Assembly: GCF_004353845.1 (NCBI RefSeq)
Contig: NZ_CP037864.1
Coordinates: 4,526,001-4,590,000 of the forward strand
DNA: 64,000 nt
Source of the DNA: Citrobacter arsenatis
Lineage (GTDB): Bacteria; Pseudomonadota; Gammaproteobacteria; Enterobacterales; Enterobacteriaceae
Reading direction: 5' to 3'
A program made the position numbers and the translations under genes. Below the pieces are notes generated by a model. It was not told where the DNA came from, did not search any database, and saw only the letters and a program-made list of their open reading frames with translations. This document shows positions 15,289 through 24,505 of this stretch, in pieces (the first letter of the stretch is position 1; every line of letters begins with the position of its first letter).

Positions 15289-17191
15289 ACTGGCTGGCAT
15301 CGATGTCGTATTGCTTCATCTTGCGCCACAGGGTGGTGCGGCCAATGTTCAGCAATTGCGACATCTCCTGCACGCGCCCGCTGGTGACGCGGGCAGCATG
15401 GATAATTGCCTCTTTTTCGATAGCGGTAAACGTCAGACTGGCTGGCAGCAGTGATGACGCCGTCTCCAGACCGGGGCGTTCGGCAAACAGATAATCCGGC
15501 AAATTGCTTAGCCGAATATGGCCGTTATCACTGCTGATAGCGATGTTTTCGATAATGCTGTTCAGCTCAAAGTCATTGCCCGGCCACGAATAGGCCACCA
15601 GCTGTGCCAGCGCGTCGTCGTCGATCTTCAGACTGGATGAAAAGCGTTTTTTCAGGCTATTCAGCCGCGTATAAATCAGCGAGGGAATACTGTTACGCCG
15701 CGCCCGCAGCGGGGGGATCACTATCTCAAAAGAGTGCAGCGCATAATATAGCTGGCGGCTAAAGCGGTTTTGCTCCACCAGATTGGCGAGATCAACCGTG
15801 GTTGTGGCGATCACTTTGACATCTACCGGAATCAGCCGGCGGGCATCCAGGCGAGTTAATACCCCCTGCTTGATCACCTGTAACAGCGCGGATTGCAGCT
15901 CAGGTGCCAGATATTCAATTTTTTCCAGAAACAGCGTGCCACCGTTCGCCAGTTCCAGACGGCTCAGCCGACCGTTTTCATCATCGGTGGGCGCACTGCC
16001 CATAAAATCCTGGCCCAGCACGCTGTTGGCATACAACTGACAGTTCACGGCAATATATGGTCCGCTGGCACGCTCGCTTTCGTTGTGAATAGCCTGACTC
16101 AGCAGCTCTTTACCAACCCCCTCTTCTCCACACAGCAGGATCGGGAAACTTCCTCTCGCCGCCTGGCGCCCAAAATGGATCAAGCGGCGGGTTTCCGGAT
16201 CGTCTGTCGACATCTGCTCAAAGGTGTGGCTCACCTTGCCAAGCTGGCTGGTCATCAGCTGGCGCATTTGCTCCACCGGATGCAGCAGCAGAATAAAACT
16301 GTTGCCCTGCTCCTCCACAATCGGCTTCAGGGTGATGACGGCATCAACAAATTGATGCTGGCTTTCAAAAGTGACTTCAACGTGATTCAGGCCGCGGGCA
16401 TGTTTGATCGCCCGGCGCAGCAGCATGGGTAGATTGAGCAGATCGTTAATGTTTTTCCCCTGGCTGGCCTGCGCGTCGAGATGCAAAAGCAGCGCCGCAC
16501 GCGCATTGAGGAACTGCAATACGCCCTGTTCGTTCCAGGCCATTACGCCATCATCCATGCTCTCCAGCAGGCCGTACATCTGGTTCAAATGGCGATTAGA
16601 TTCAGCCAGCAGGCTGTCGGTCAGCAAAGAGTTGCCGACTTCTCTGGCAATCGCCAGCGTCAGGGATAAATCAGAAACGGACTCATGCTCCACAAGGCAG
16701 CACAGCGAGATAGAACCGAACAGTCGACCATGGTTATCGAACACCGGCGTCGAGCAGAATGACCAGGGATGTAGCGCCTGCTTAAAGTGCTGATCGCCAG
16801 AGGTTTTTGTCGGCTGCCCCGGCATCGTCGCCAGAGAAAGCGCACAACTGCCTATAATGCTTTCCGCACAGTAGCTGCCGTCGCGAAACCCAAGCTCCGC
16901 CAGCTGTTCTATCGTCTGCGGATCGCCGCAACGGCTGAGAATACAGGCTGATTCATCCAGAATCAGCAGCGCGCACGGACGGCCGTCCATAAACTCCCAG
17001 GCATCTTCCAGCGCGGCCTGAGCAATCGTCAGCAACGCCGTCTTGCGACGACAAATCGACTCAAAGGTCAGCCCCTGCGCCTGATGCGGCGCCTGCCAGG
17101 TTTCCCGCTGCATAAACTTGCTGCAACGATGCCATGACTGGGCGAGAACCGAAGAGACTTCCTGCCCGATGCTATGCGTGTGCGCCGTCAT
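15266..17191 (-). CDS. dhaR: DhaR, transcriptional activator of the dha regulon
   Basis: A 641-aa protein built as an enhancer-binding-type regulator: N-terminal GAF-like sensor (about 60-190), PAS (about 205-310), AAA+ ATPase (Walker A GEEGVGKE at about 355-362) and a C-terminal Fis-type HTH (about 600-635). The GAFTGA loop that contacts sigma-54 is replaced by DFMGSA (about 395-400), in line with DhaR proteins acting at sigma-70 promoters. In E. coli the sensor binds DhaK/DhaL; how this single-subunit-kinase system signals is not shown. It lies between the two dha operon groups. The 90 bp upstream contain no copy of the 15-bp palindrome. Confidence 0.93.
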   Translation of the reverse strand: MTAHTHSIGQEVSSVLAQSWHRCSKFMQRETWQAPHQAQGLTFESICRRKTALLTIAQAALEDAWEFMDGRPCALLILDESACILSRCGDPQTIEQLAELGFRDGSYCAESIIGSCALSLATMPGQPTKTSGDQHFKQALHPWSFCSTPVFDNHGRLFGSISLCCLVEHESVSDLSLTLAIAREVGNSLLTDSLLAESNRHLNQMYGLLESMDDGVMAWNEQGVLQFLNARAALLLHLDAQASQGKNINDLLNLPMLLRRAIKHARGLNHVEVTFESQHQFVDAVITLKPIVEEQGNSFILLLHPVEQMRQLMTSQLGKVSHTFEQMSTDDPETRRLIHFGRQAARGSFPILLCGEEGVGKELLSQAIHNESERASGPYIAVNCQLYANSVLGQDFMGSAPTDDENGRLSRLELANGGTLFLEKIEYLAPELQSALLQVIKQGVLTRLDARRLIPVDVKVIATTTVDLANLVEQNRFSRQLYYALHSFEIVIPPLRARRNSIPSLIYTRLNSLKKRFSSSLKIDDDALAQLVAYSWPGNDFELNSIIENIAISSDNGHIRLSNLPDYLFAERPGLETASSLLPASLTFTAIEKEAIIHAARVTSGRVQEMSQLLNIGRTTLWRKMKQYDIDASQFKRKHLD

Positions 17192-17281
17192 ATCCCTTTC
17201 CGCTGTTTTACCATAGACAACCCCTCCGGCAGAGACTGTCAGAGGGGGAGAAGATGCCGGAGAAAACTTACCGACGACTGA

Positions 17282-18379
17282 TTAACGCGCCAGCCACTGC
17301 TGTCCCAGCAGGTCTGCCGTCAGAATAGCGGCATGTACGCTTTCAGGCGTTACCGGGAACGGCATATTGTGGATGGTTTCACCTTCTGCACAGGTCGCTT
17401 TCGCCACGGCCATAATCTTGCCGTCAACGTCGTCTTTCACGCCCATTTCCGCTAACGTTACCGGCAGGCCTACTTTCTGACAGAAATTCAGCACGGTTTC
17501 GATCTCTTCCATCGGGCTGTTTTGCAGCACCAACTGCGCCAGCGTACCAAAGGCGACTTTTTCACCGTGGTACAAATGGTGACACTCTTCCAGAATCGTA
17601 AAGCCGTTGTGGATCGCATGCGCCCCAGCCAGACCGCTGCTTTCAAAACCGATGCCGCTGAGGTAAGTGTTCGCTTCGACAATACGCTCCAGCGCGTCGG
17701 TCACCACGCCAGCCTGCGCGGCAAAGCGTGCCTTCTCGCCTTCCGCCAGCAGGGTATCATAGCACAGGCGCGCCAGGCTCAGCGCCGCCACGGTGGACTG
17801 TCCGCCCGCCATGCTGGTCGCTCTGGCGTCATAACAGGCTTTCGCTTCAAACCAGGTCGAGAGCGCATCGCCCATCCCGGCCACCAGCAGACGTACCGGC
17901 GCTTTAGCAATGATTGCGGTATCCATCACCACCATATCCGGGTTTTTCGGGTAGATCAGATACTCTTCAAACTCACCGGCTTCGGTATAGATAACGGACA
18001 GTGCGCTGGTTGGCGCATCGGTAGACGCGATTGTCGGGATCACCACCACCGGCAGCTTCTGGTAGTAACCAATCGCTTTGGCGGTATCCAGCGTTTTCCC
18101 GCCGCCAATCCCAACCACGCCACGGCAACCGTGCTGTTTCAGAATGGCAATCAGGCGATTAATTTCAACATGGCTACATTCACCGTTGAAGCGTTCCGCA
18201 TGACAGCTAATGTCGTGGCTGTGCAGGCCATTGAGTACTTTCTCTCCCGCCAGCTTCATCACGAAGTCATCCGCGATCACGAAAAAGCTGTCCGCCAGAT
18301 TTTTAGCGTATTGACCAAACAAGGTGGAAGCGTCAGGACCCTGGAGATATTTGGCTGGAGATTGAATAACTTTTAGCAT
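17282..18379 (-). CDS. dhaD: Glycerol dehydrogenase
   Basis: A 365-aa NAD-linked, metal-dependent (family III) dehydrogenase that oxidises glycerol to dihydroxyacetone. The NAD-binding GIGGGKTLDTAKA is at about 95-107. The metal ligands are the Asp of MGDALSTWFEA and the His of GAHAIHNG and HLYHGEKVAFG. The start at 18379 (MLKVIQSPAKYLQG) matches Citrobacter DhaD; another ATG three codons upstream also has a close GAGG. The gene is divergent from dhaK across a 561-bp control region. Confidence 0.96.
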   Translation of the reverse strand: MLKVIQSPAKYLQGPDASTLFGQYAKNLADSFFVIADDFVMKLAGEKVLNGLHSHDISCHAERFNGECSHVEINRLIAILKQHGCRGVVGIGGGKTLDTAKAIGYYQKLPVVVIPTIASTDAPTSALSVIYTEAGEFEEYLIYPKNPDMVVMDTAIIAKAPVRLLVAGMGDALSTWFEAKACYDARATSMAGGQSTVAALSLARLCYDTLLAEGEKARFAAQAGVVTDALERIVEANTYLSGIGFESSGLAGAHAIHNGFTILEECHHLYHGEKVAFGTLAQLVLQNSPMEEIETVLNFCQKVGLPVTLAEMGVKDDVDGKIMAVAKATCAEGETIHNMPFPVTPESVHAAILTADLLGQQWLAR

Positions 18380-18527
18380 TCCTTTCATCCTCAAATAAGT
18401 ACATGTTTTTACATGGTGAGCCCTGGCGTTAACCCTTTTAGCCTGATATTGACGGCGAAAGCGGACGTACCGGAGCGATGCAATAACTGTATGGCGAGGC
18501 GTGCACAAAAAGATCTTTCGTCTTTTT

Positions 18528-18574
18528 GTTCTGATATGAAACAGATAAAAACGGAGTACGTTTCATATTGGAAC
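18528..18574. promoter_or_regulatory. Paired 15-bp palindromes upstream of dhaD
   Basis: GTTCTGATATGAAAC (18528-18542, one mismatch to GTTYCRNNNYGRAAC) and GTTTCATATTGGAAC (18560-18574) have centres 32 bp apart. They lie 149-195 bp upstream of the dhaD start, close to the distance seen for the pair before dhaB. Putative DhaR operator. Confidence 0.65.
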
Positions 18575-18781
18575 GCTTATCCATAAAAAAGATAAGGTTT
18601 GCGATCCCGATCCGTTCATTTACTGCCAAATCTCCAACACAGCCGAATCCCACTTTCACTTTTACCCACTCAATGACATTAAAACCGATAAAAAAAGCGT
18701 AGCTGCGCCGTATAACCTGTGCCGATCGCAGGAAGAAAAAGTCGAGCAAGCTCGCATTGTGATCGTTCCCTGTTTTTTTCA

Positions 18782-18827
18782 GTTTCATTTCGGAACAAAA
18801 AACAGCGACAACGTTCCGTAATGAAAC
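18782..18827. promoter_or_regulatory. Paired 15-bp palindromes upstream of dhaK
   Basis: GTTTCATTTCGGAAC (18782-18796) and GTTCCGTAATGAAAC (18813-18827) both fit the consensus fully. Their centres are 31 bp apart, 114-159 bp upstream of the dhaK start. Together with the dhaD pair they account for the two-sided control of the 18380-18940 intergenic region. Short ORFs there look spurious. Confidence 0.65.
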
Positions 18828-18940
18828 TCATTTTAACGTTGTTTTTTTCCACGCAGACTTCGCCAGAATCTCTTCATCGCCTCCGCACCATAGTCTCAGC
18901 ATTCGGGGGTTTGTTTTTCACTCAACCTCGAGGAGCCGTT

Positions 18941-20599
18941 ATGTCTCAATTCTTTTTTAATCAACGTACCCATCTCGTGAGCGACGTCATCGACGGTACG
19001 ATCATCGCCAGCCCGTGGAATAACCTGGCGCGTCTGGAAAGCGATCCGGCCATTCGCATCGTGGTCCGCCGTGACCTTAACAAAAATAACGTAGCGGTCA
19101 TTTCGGGTGGCGGTTCGGGTCACGAACCCGCACACGTTGGGTTTATCGGTAAAGGCATGCTGACCGCTGCGGTCTGTGGCGACGTGTTCGCTTCCCCGAG
19201 CGTGGACGCGGTACTGACCGCCATTCAGGCGGTGACCGGTGAGGCGGGCTGTTTGTTGATCGTGAAAAACTACACCGGTGACCGTCTTAACTTCGGTCTT
19301 GCCGCCGAGAAAGCCCGCCGCCTTGGCTATAACGTTGAAATGCTGATCGTCGGCGACGACATCTCCCTGCCGGATAACAAGCACCCGCGCGGCATTGCGG
19401 GAACCATCCTGGTACATAAAATCGCAGGCTATTTTGCCGAACGCGGCTACAACCTCGCCACCGTCCTGCGTGAAGCGCAGTATGCGGCCAATAACACCTT
19501 CAGCCTGGGCGTTGCGCTTTCCAGCTGTCATCTGCCGCAAGAAACCGACGCCGCGCCGCGCCATCATCCGGGTCATGCAGAGCTGGGCATGGGTATTCAT
19601 GGCGAACCGGGAGCCTCGGTTATCGACACCCAGAACAGTGCGCAGGTAGTGAACCTGATGGTGGATAAACTGCTGGCCGCTCTGCCTGAAACCGGTCGTC
19701 TGGCGGTGATGATTAACAATCTTGGCGGCGTGTCTGTGGCTGAAATGGCCATCATTACCCGTGAACTGGCCAGCGGCCTGCTGCATCCGCGAATCGACTG
19801 GCTGATTGGCCCGGCCTCGCTGGTCACCGCGCTGGATATGAAAGGCTTTTCTCTCACAGCCATTGTGCTGGAAGAGAGCATCGAAAAAGCGCTGCTCACC
19901 GAAGTGGAAACCAGCAACTGGCCGACTCCGGTCCCACCGCGTGAAATCAGCTGTGTACCGTCATCTCAGCGTAGCGCACGCGTGGAATTCCAGCCTTCGG
20001 CGAACGCCCTGGTGGCCGGGATTGTGGAGCTTATCACCGCAACGCTTTCGGATCTGGAGAGCCATCTTAATGCGCTGGATGCCAAAGTCGGCGATGGCGA
20101 TACCGGTTCAACCTTTGCCGCAGGCGCACGTGAAATTGCCGGTCTGCTGCAGCGCCAGCAGCTTCCGCTGGATGACCTTGCCACGCTGTTCGCGCTGATT
20201 GGCGAACGTCTGACCGTGGTGATGGGTGGTTCCAGTGGTGTGCTGATGTCGATCTTCTTTACCGCTGCCGGACAAAAACTGGAACAGGGAGCAGATGTTG
20301 CCAAGGCGTTAAATACGGGTCTGTCGCAGATGAAGTTCTACGGCGGCGCAGATGAAGGCGATCGCACCATGATTGATGCGCTGCAACCGGCCCTGACTTC
20401 GCTGCTGACGCAGCCGCAAAATCTGCAGGCCGCATTCGACGCCGCGCAAGCGGGAGCCGAACGAACCTGTTTGTCGAGTAAAGCCAATGCTGGTCGCGCA
20501 TCATATCTGAGCAGCGAAAGTCTGCTCGGCAATATGGACCCCGGCGCTCACGCCGTCGCGATGGTGTTTAAAGCGCTGGCAGAGAGTGAGTTGGCCTAA
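18941..20599 (+). CDS. dhaK: ATP-dependent dihydroxyacetone kinase
   Basis: A 552-aa single-chain kinase, the length of the C. freundii enzyme, phosphorylating dihydroxyacetone to DHAP. The N-terminal DhaK domain binds substrate covalently through a His (in MGIHGEPGA, about 215-225), with the GGGSGHEPAHVGF block near residue 60. The C-terminal DhaL-type domain carries the Mg-ATP site with KVGDGDTGSTFAAG. The start at 18941 has GAGGAG 6 bases upstream; an in-frame extension to 18719 runs through the operator region and is rejected. A BIME array begins 10 bp after the stop. Confidence 0.96.
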   Translation: MSQFFFNQRTHLVSDVIDGTIIASPWNNLARLESDPAIRIVVRRDLNKNNVAVISGGGSGHEPAHVGFIGKGMLTAAVCGDVFASPSVDAVLTAIQAVTGEAGCLLIVKNYTGDRLNFGLAAEKARRLGYNVEMLIVGDDISLPDNKHPRGIAGTILVHKIAGYFAERGYNLATVLREAQYAANNTFSLGVALSSCHLPQETDAAPRHHPGHAELGMGIHGEPGASVIDTQNSAQVVNLMVDKLLAALPETGRLAVMINNLGGVSVAEMAIITRELASGLLHPRIDWLIGPASLVTALDMKGFSLTAIVLEESIEKALLTEVETSNWPTPVPPREISCVPSSQRSARVEFQPSANALVAGIVELITATLSDLESHLNALDAKVGDGDTGSTFAAGAREIAGLLQRQQLPLDDLATLFALIGERLTVVMGGSSGVLMSIFFTAAGQKLEQGADVAKALNTGLSQMKFYGGADEGDRTMIDALQPALTSLLTQPQNLQAAFDAAQAGAERTCLSSKANAGRASYLSSESLLGNMDPGAHAVAMVFKALAESELA

Positions 20600-20608
20600 G
20601 CCATAGCT

Positions 20609-21630
20609 GCCTGATGCGTTTCACTTATCAGGCCTACGGAGTGCACGCTGTTGTAGGTCGGATCAGGCGCTTGCGCCGCCATCCGGCGAAGGAATGCCTG
20701 ATGCGTTTCACTTATCAGGCCTACGGAGTGCACGTTGTTGTAGGCCGGATAAGGCGCTTGCGCCGCCATCCGGCGAAGAAATGCCTGATGCGTTTCACTT
20801 ATCAGGCCTACGGAGCGCGCTGTTGTGGGTCGACTCAGACGCTTACGCCGCCATCCGGCGAAGAAATGCCTGATGCGTTTCACTTATCAGGCCTACGGAG
20901 TGCACGCTGTTGTAGGTCGGATCAGGCGCTTGCGCCGCCATCCGGCGAAGAAATGCCTGATGCGTTTCATTTATCAGGCCTACGGAGCGCGCTGTTGTGG
21001 GTCGACTCAGACGCTTACGCCGCCATCCGGCGAAGAAATGCCTGATGCGTTTCACTTATCAGGCCTACGGAGTGCACGCTGTTGTAGGTCGGATCAGGCG
21101 CTTGCGCCGCCATCCGGCGAAGAAATGCCTGATGCGTTTCACTTATCAGGCCTACGGAGTGCACGTTGTTGTAGGCCGGATAAGGCGCTTGCGCCGCCAT
21201 CCGGCGAAGAAATGCCTGATGCGTTTCACTTATCAGGCCTACGGGGTGCGTTGTTGTAGGCCGGATAAGGCGCTTGCGCCGCCATCCGGCGAAGAAATGC
21301 CTGATGCGTTTCACTTCTCAGGCCTACGGAGCGCGCTGTTGTGGGTCGACTCAGACGCTTACGCCGCCATCCGGCGAAGAAATGCCTGATGCGTTTCACT
21401 TATCTGGCCTACGGGGTACGTTATTGTAGGCCGGATAAGGCGCTTGCGCCGCCATCCGGCGAAGAAATGCCTGATGCGTTTCACTTATCTGGCCTACGGG
21501 GTACGTTGTTGTAGGCCGGATAAGGCGCTTGCGCCGCCATCCGGCGAAGAAATGCCTGATGCGTTTCACTTATCAGGCCTACGGGGTACGTTATTGTAGG
21601 CCGGATAAGGCGCTTGCGCCGCCATCCGGC
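20609..21630. repeat. Tandem BIME/REP array, 12 units of 85-87 bp
   Basis: Twelve head-to-tail units begin with GCCTGATGCGTTTCA at 20609, 20696, 20783, 20868, 20955, 21040, 21127, 21214, 21299, 21384, 21469 and 21554. Each holds two inverted REP-type arms (TTATCAGGCCTAC and GCCGGATAAGGCG...CGCCATCCGGC). The 85-87 bp period alternates by unit type. Three types exist, marked by GTAGGTCGGATCAGG, GTAGGCCGGATAAGG and GTGGGTCGACTCAGACG. Long ORFs in all frames across it are artefacts of the repeat. The array fills the whole dhaK to cfa-like gap. Confidence 0.95.
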
Positions 21631-21636
21631 AGAACA

Positions 21637-22791
21637 TTAACGATAAACGCGGATCCCACCTTCTACGCCGCGGCTAAACAGCACCTGCCAAAGCTCAATA
21701 TCTCTGGCGCGGAAAGCCCCTGCGCAGGCGCATAAATAGTAATTAAACATTCTTCTGAAAGTGGCGGAATAACGCGATGACAGCTCCGGCCATGCCTGAT
21801 TAAAACGCTCGTGCCAGGCCATCAGCGTTTTATCGTAATCGCTACCAAAGTTATGCCAGTCCTCCATCACAAATCGTGATTCACTGGCCTCGGCAATATG
21901 GGAAATCGCCGGTAAGCAACCGTTCGGGAAAATGTATTTATTGATCCACGGATCGACACTCATCCCTTTTTTATTGCTACCAATAGTATGTAGCAGGAAC
22001 AGTCCGTCCGGTTTTAAACAACGGTCGGCGATGCTGAAATAGGTGTCGTAGTTTTTCGGCCCGACGTGTTCAAACATCCCCACGGAGACAATGCGATCGT
22101 AGTGTTTATCGAGGTCGCGATAATCCTGCAGCAGAATGTTAACGTCCAGCCCTTCACAGCGCTGCTGCGCCATTTTCTGCTGCTCTTTGGAAATGGTAAC
22201 GCCTTCTACCGCCACACCATAATGGCGCGCCGCATATTCCGCCAGCCCGCCCCAGCCACAGCCGATATCGAGTAAACGCATACCAGGTTTAAGCTGGAGT
22301 TTCTCGCAAATCATTTTTAATTTGGCATTTTGCGCATCGTCTAATGTGGTCGCGTCTTTCCAGTACCCGCAGGAATATTGCATATGCGGATCAAGCATCA
22401 GCGCAAAGAGATCGTTACCAATATCATAATGTTCTTTGCCGACAATCCATGCACGGCTCCGTGACTGCAAATTAAACAGGCGCGCGCTGGCAATGCGTAA
22501 AATATCTTTCAGGTTTCCCGGCATCTGCTGGTCGAGTTTTGCCTTCAGGATTTTGCAAAACAGAATATCGAGCCGATCGCAGTCCCACCAGCCTTCCATA
22601 TAGCTTTCGCCAAGTCCTAACGAGCCCTGTTGCAATACCCGTTTAAAGAAACCGGTATGATGAAGTTGAATGTCCCAGGCACGCGAGCCATTAATTCTGA
22701 TATCCGCTTGCGAAAGCAGCTCTTTTCCCATTCGGGTCCAGTTATCATTTATTTCATTGACGATCACAGCATCTGAACAAAGCGAGTTCAT
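21637..22791 (-). CDS. Cyclopropane-fatty-acyl-phospholipid synthase paralogue
   Basis: A 384-aa SAM-dependent enzyme very similar to E. coli Cfa (382 aa), which adds a methylene across phospholipid double bonds at the inner membrane. Visible are the SAM motif LLDIGCGWGGLAEYAA (about 170-185), VGVTIS-like VEGVTISKEQQKMAQ, and the conserved FEHVGPKNYDTYF and CAGAFRARDIELWQVLFSRG. Divergence across the N-terminus suggests a second Cfa rather than the housekeeping copy, which in relatives maps elsewhere. The start at 22791 is chosen because a TTG at 22803 has no Shine-Dalgarno. It is divergent from an AraC-type gene. Confidence 0.85.
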   Translation of the reverse strand: MNSLCSDAVIVNEINDNWTRMGKELLSQADIRINGSRAWDIQLHHTGFFKRVLQQGSLGLGESYMEGWWDCDRLDILFCKILKAKLDQQMPGNLKDILRIASARLFNLQSRSRAWIVGKEHYDIGNDLFALMLDPHMQYSCGYWKDATTLDDAQNAKLKMICEKLQLKPGMRLLDIGCGWGGLAEYAARHYGVAVEGVTISKEQQKMAQQRCEGLDVNILLQDYRDLDKHYDRIVSVGMFEHVGPKNYDTYFSIADRCLKPDGLFLLHTIGSNKKGMSVDPWINKYIFPNGCLPAISHIAEASESRFVMEDWHNFGSDYDKTLMAWHERFNQAWPELSSRYSATFRRMFNYYLCACAGAFRARDIELWQVLFSRGVEGGIRVYR

Positions 22792-22858
22792 GGTATTTAC
22801 CAAAAGTGGGCTAAAAATTCTTACACAAGATTATTATGGAAAAAAGAGTGCATGTATT

Positions 22859-23707
22859 ATGATCTGCGGACAAGATCTATCGAGCAGCGGCCACATCATT
22901 GGGAGCATTGACGATTCATTTATGGAAACTCTCGCGCAAAAACGGTGGAACTCCTTCCCGGATAACTCCATGACGGAACTGCCGCAGGATGTATTCTTTC
23001 GCTCTTATGTCCTAGAAGCCAACCACCATGTTCCGCAACATTCACACTCTTTTATGCAGTTTCATTTCGCCCGTAAAGGCAGTATGCGTATTGATGTTGC
23101 CGGCAAATGCTGGATAATCCCAGCGCATTATGGAATCTGGATCCCAAATAATACCGAGCATGCGGTTTGGGCTCTGGATGATGTGTATTTAGAGAATCTG
23201 GATATTAAACCGGGGTTTCTTGAAGAGAGCATCAATGAATGTAAAGTGGTGGCTATCAGTGATTTCGCCAGAGAGTTTATTCATTACGCCACGAATTCAA
23301 TTTCAGGCCATTATGATAGCCAGTCAAAAGAGGGCAAACTGGTCAGCGTCCTGGTCGACATTATTCTACAACTTCCGGAAGTCGCTTTTGTATTACCCTG
23401 GCCGCAGGACAGTGAATTAACCAAAGTATGCCGAACCATACAAGAATCCCCCGCACTGGAGCATTCGGTTGAATACTGGGCACAGCATCTGGGCATGTCT
23501 GCCCGTACCTTTTCACGCCATTTCAAAAAAGAAACCGGATTACCCTTCAGCGTCTGGAAGCAAAAAATGCGTATTCTGGAATCCGTATTAATGCTGAAGA
23601 AAAATAAAAGTGTAACCGCCGTGGCGCTAGATGTGGGGTATTCCAGCACCGCGGCATTTAGCTACGCATTCCGCCATGCGTTTGGCGTTCCGCCATCTAA
23701 CTACTGA
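22859..23707 (+). CDS. AraC-family transcriptional regulator (cupin plus HTH)
   Basis: About 282 aa. An N-terminal cupin-type sensor (HHVPQHSHSFMQFHF, then WIIPAHYGIWIPNNTEHAVW) is followed by a C-terminal AraC HTH pair (WAQHLGMSARTFSRHFKKET and VTAVALDVGYSSTAAFSYAF, ending FGVPPSNY). The layout is that of NimR/YeaM-type regulators. The start is uncertain: ATG at 22859 leaves a 67-bp gap to the divergent cfa-like gene, and ATG at 22922 is possible. It probably controls the cfa-like gene and itself. It is convergent with yqjH and the stops are adjacent. Confidence 0.82.
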   Translation: MICGQDLSSSGHIIGSIDDSFMETLAQKRWNSFPDNSMTELPQDVFFRSYVLEANHHVPQHSHSFMQFHFARKGSMRIDVAGKCWIIPAHYGIWIPNNTEHAVWALDDVYLENLDIKPGFLEESINECKVVAISDFAREFIHYATNSISGHYDSQSKEGKLVSVLVDIILQLPEVAFVLPWPQDSELTKVCRTIQESPALEHSVEYWAQHLGMSARTFSRHFKKETGLPFSVWKQKMRILESVLMLKKNKSVTAVALDVGYSSTAAFSYAFRHAFGVPPSNY

Positions 23708-24481
23708 TTAACGGCGTTGATGCCAGTAAGCCGCCGCGCGAACCCGTTGCTGATCGAACGCCTCGGTTACAAAGCGAGCACTCAGGTTTTTGACTACTTT
23801 GCCTTCGCCGGTGATCCAGATGTAATAATCGTCTGCAGGCACGGTTAGCCGCGATAAATGTTCATTCACCCTTTGCTCGTCATGGCCGATAAACCACTGA
23901 ATGGTAAATCCGTCGAGATGGGCAAAATAATCCTGGAACGCGGCATCCTGCACGCTTACCAGCGCCGTGACGTGCGGACGTACCGCCAAACGGCTGAGCG
24001 ACTCCAGGCGTCGGCGCAGCGCGGGCATTCCCGATTCATCACACACGTAAACCTGATACGCATAGTCCTCTGGCACGACCAAAGAACCGCGCGGCCCGCC
24101 GATTGTCAGCTTGTCGCCCTCGCGCGCATTCATCGCCCACGTACTTGCCACACCACCATCGTGAATATAAAAATCCAGCGCCAGCTCATGGCGCGCTTCG
24201 TCATACAACGGCGTGTAGTCACGGGATAACGGACGCACGCCGTCAGCCCAGACGATGCCTTCATCGGTGACAACCGGCGGCACAAAGTGGCTGCCCGGTT
24301 CAGGGAAAAAGACCTTGGTATGGTCGTCAAAGCCGCGTGAGCTAAAACCGTCCAGAGCGTCGCCGCCCAACACAATGCGTTGAAAGCCCGCGCTAATACG
24401 TTCTACGCGCAGGACGGTAAGTTCCCGAAAGCGCAGTTCATTGCGAACGCGCTGCGGGTAGCGTGAGGTGTTTTTTGTCAT
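23708..24481 (-). CDS. yqjH: NADPH-dependent ferric-chelate reductase
   Basis: A 257-aa ViuB/SIP-family flavoreductase that reduces ferric siderophores to release iron. It shows the FAD-binding FAD_9 domain (DYTPLYDE, GGVASTWAMNAREGDKLTIGG, about 80-130) and the SIP C-terminal domain ending AYWHQRR. It matches E. coli YqjH (254 aa). It is divergent from the yqjI regulator; a Fur-box-like sequence and TATCTAA motifs lie in the shared region. Confidence 0.95.
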   Translation of the reverse strand: MTKNTSRYPQRVRNELRFRELTVLRVERISAGFQRIVLGGDALDGFSSRGFDDHTKVFFPEPGSHFVPPVVTDEGIVWADGVRPLSRDYTPLYDEARHELALDFYIHDGGVASTWAMNAREGDKLTIGGPRGSLVVPEDYAYQVYVCDESGMPALRRRLESLSRLAVRPHVTALVSVQDAAFQDYFAHLDGFTIQWFIGHDEQRVNEHLSRLTVPADDYYIWITGEGKVVKNLSARFVTEAFDQQRVRAAAYWHQRR

Positions 24482-24505
24482 TTTTTCGCCTTGTGAAGAT
24501 AATAC

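Noticed and set aside
18438..18788. 116-aa minus-strand ORF between dhaD and dhaK
   Set aside because: It spans both operator pairs and has no recognisable domain or ribosome site.
20609..21630. CRISPR-like regular repeat
   Set aside because: The units are contiguous, with no unique spacers, and carry REP palindromes. No cas genes are present.
20596..21735. Several 70-144 aa ORFs on both strands through the BIME array
   Set aside because: They are the periodic translation of an 85-87 bp non-coding repeat. The same peptide recurs in both strands and no Shine-Dalgarno precedes them.
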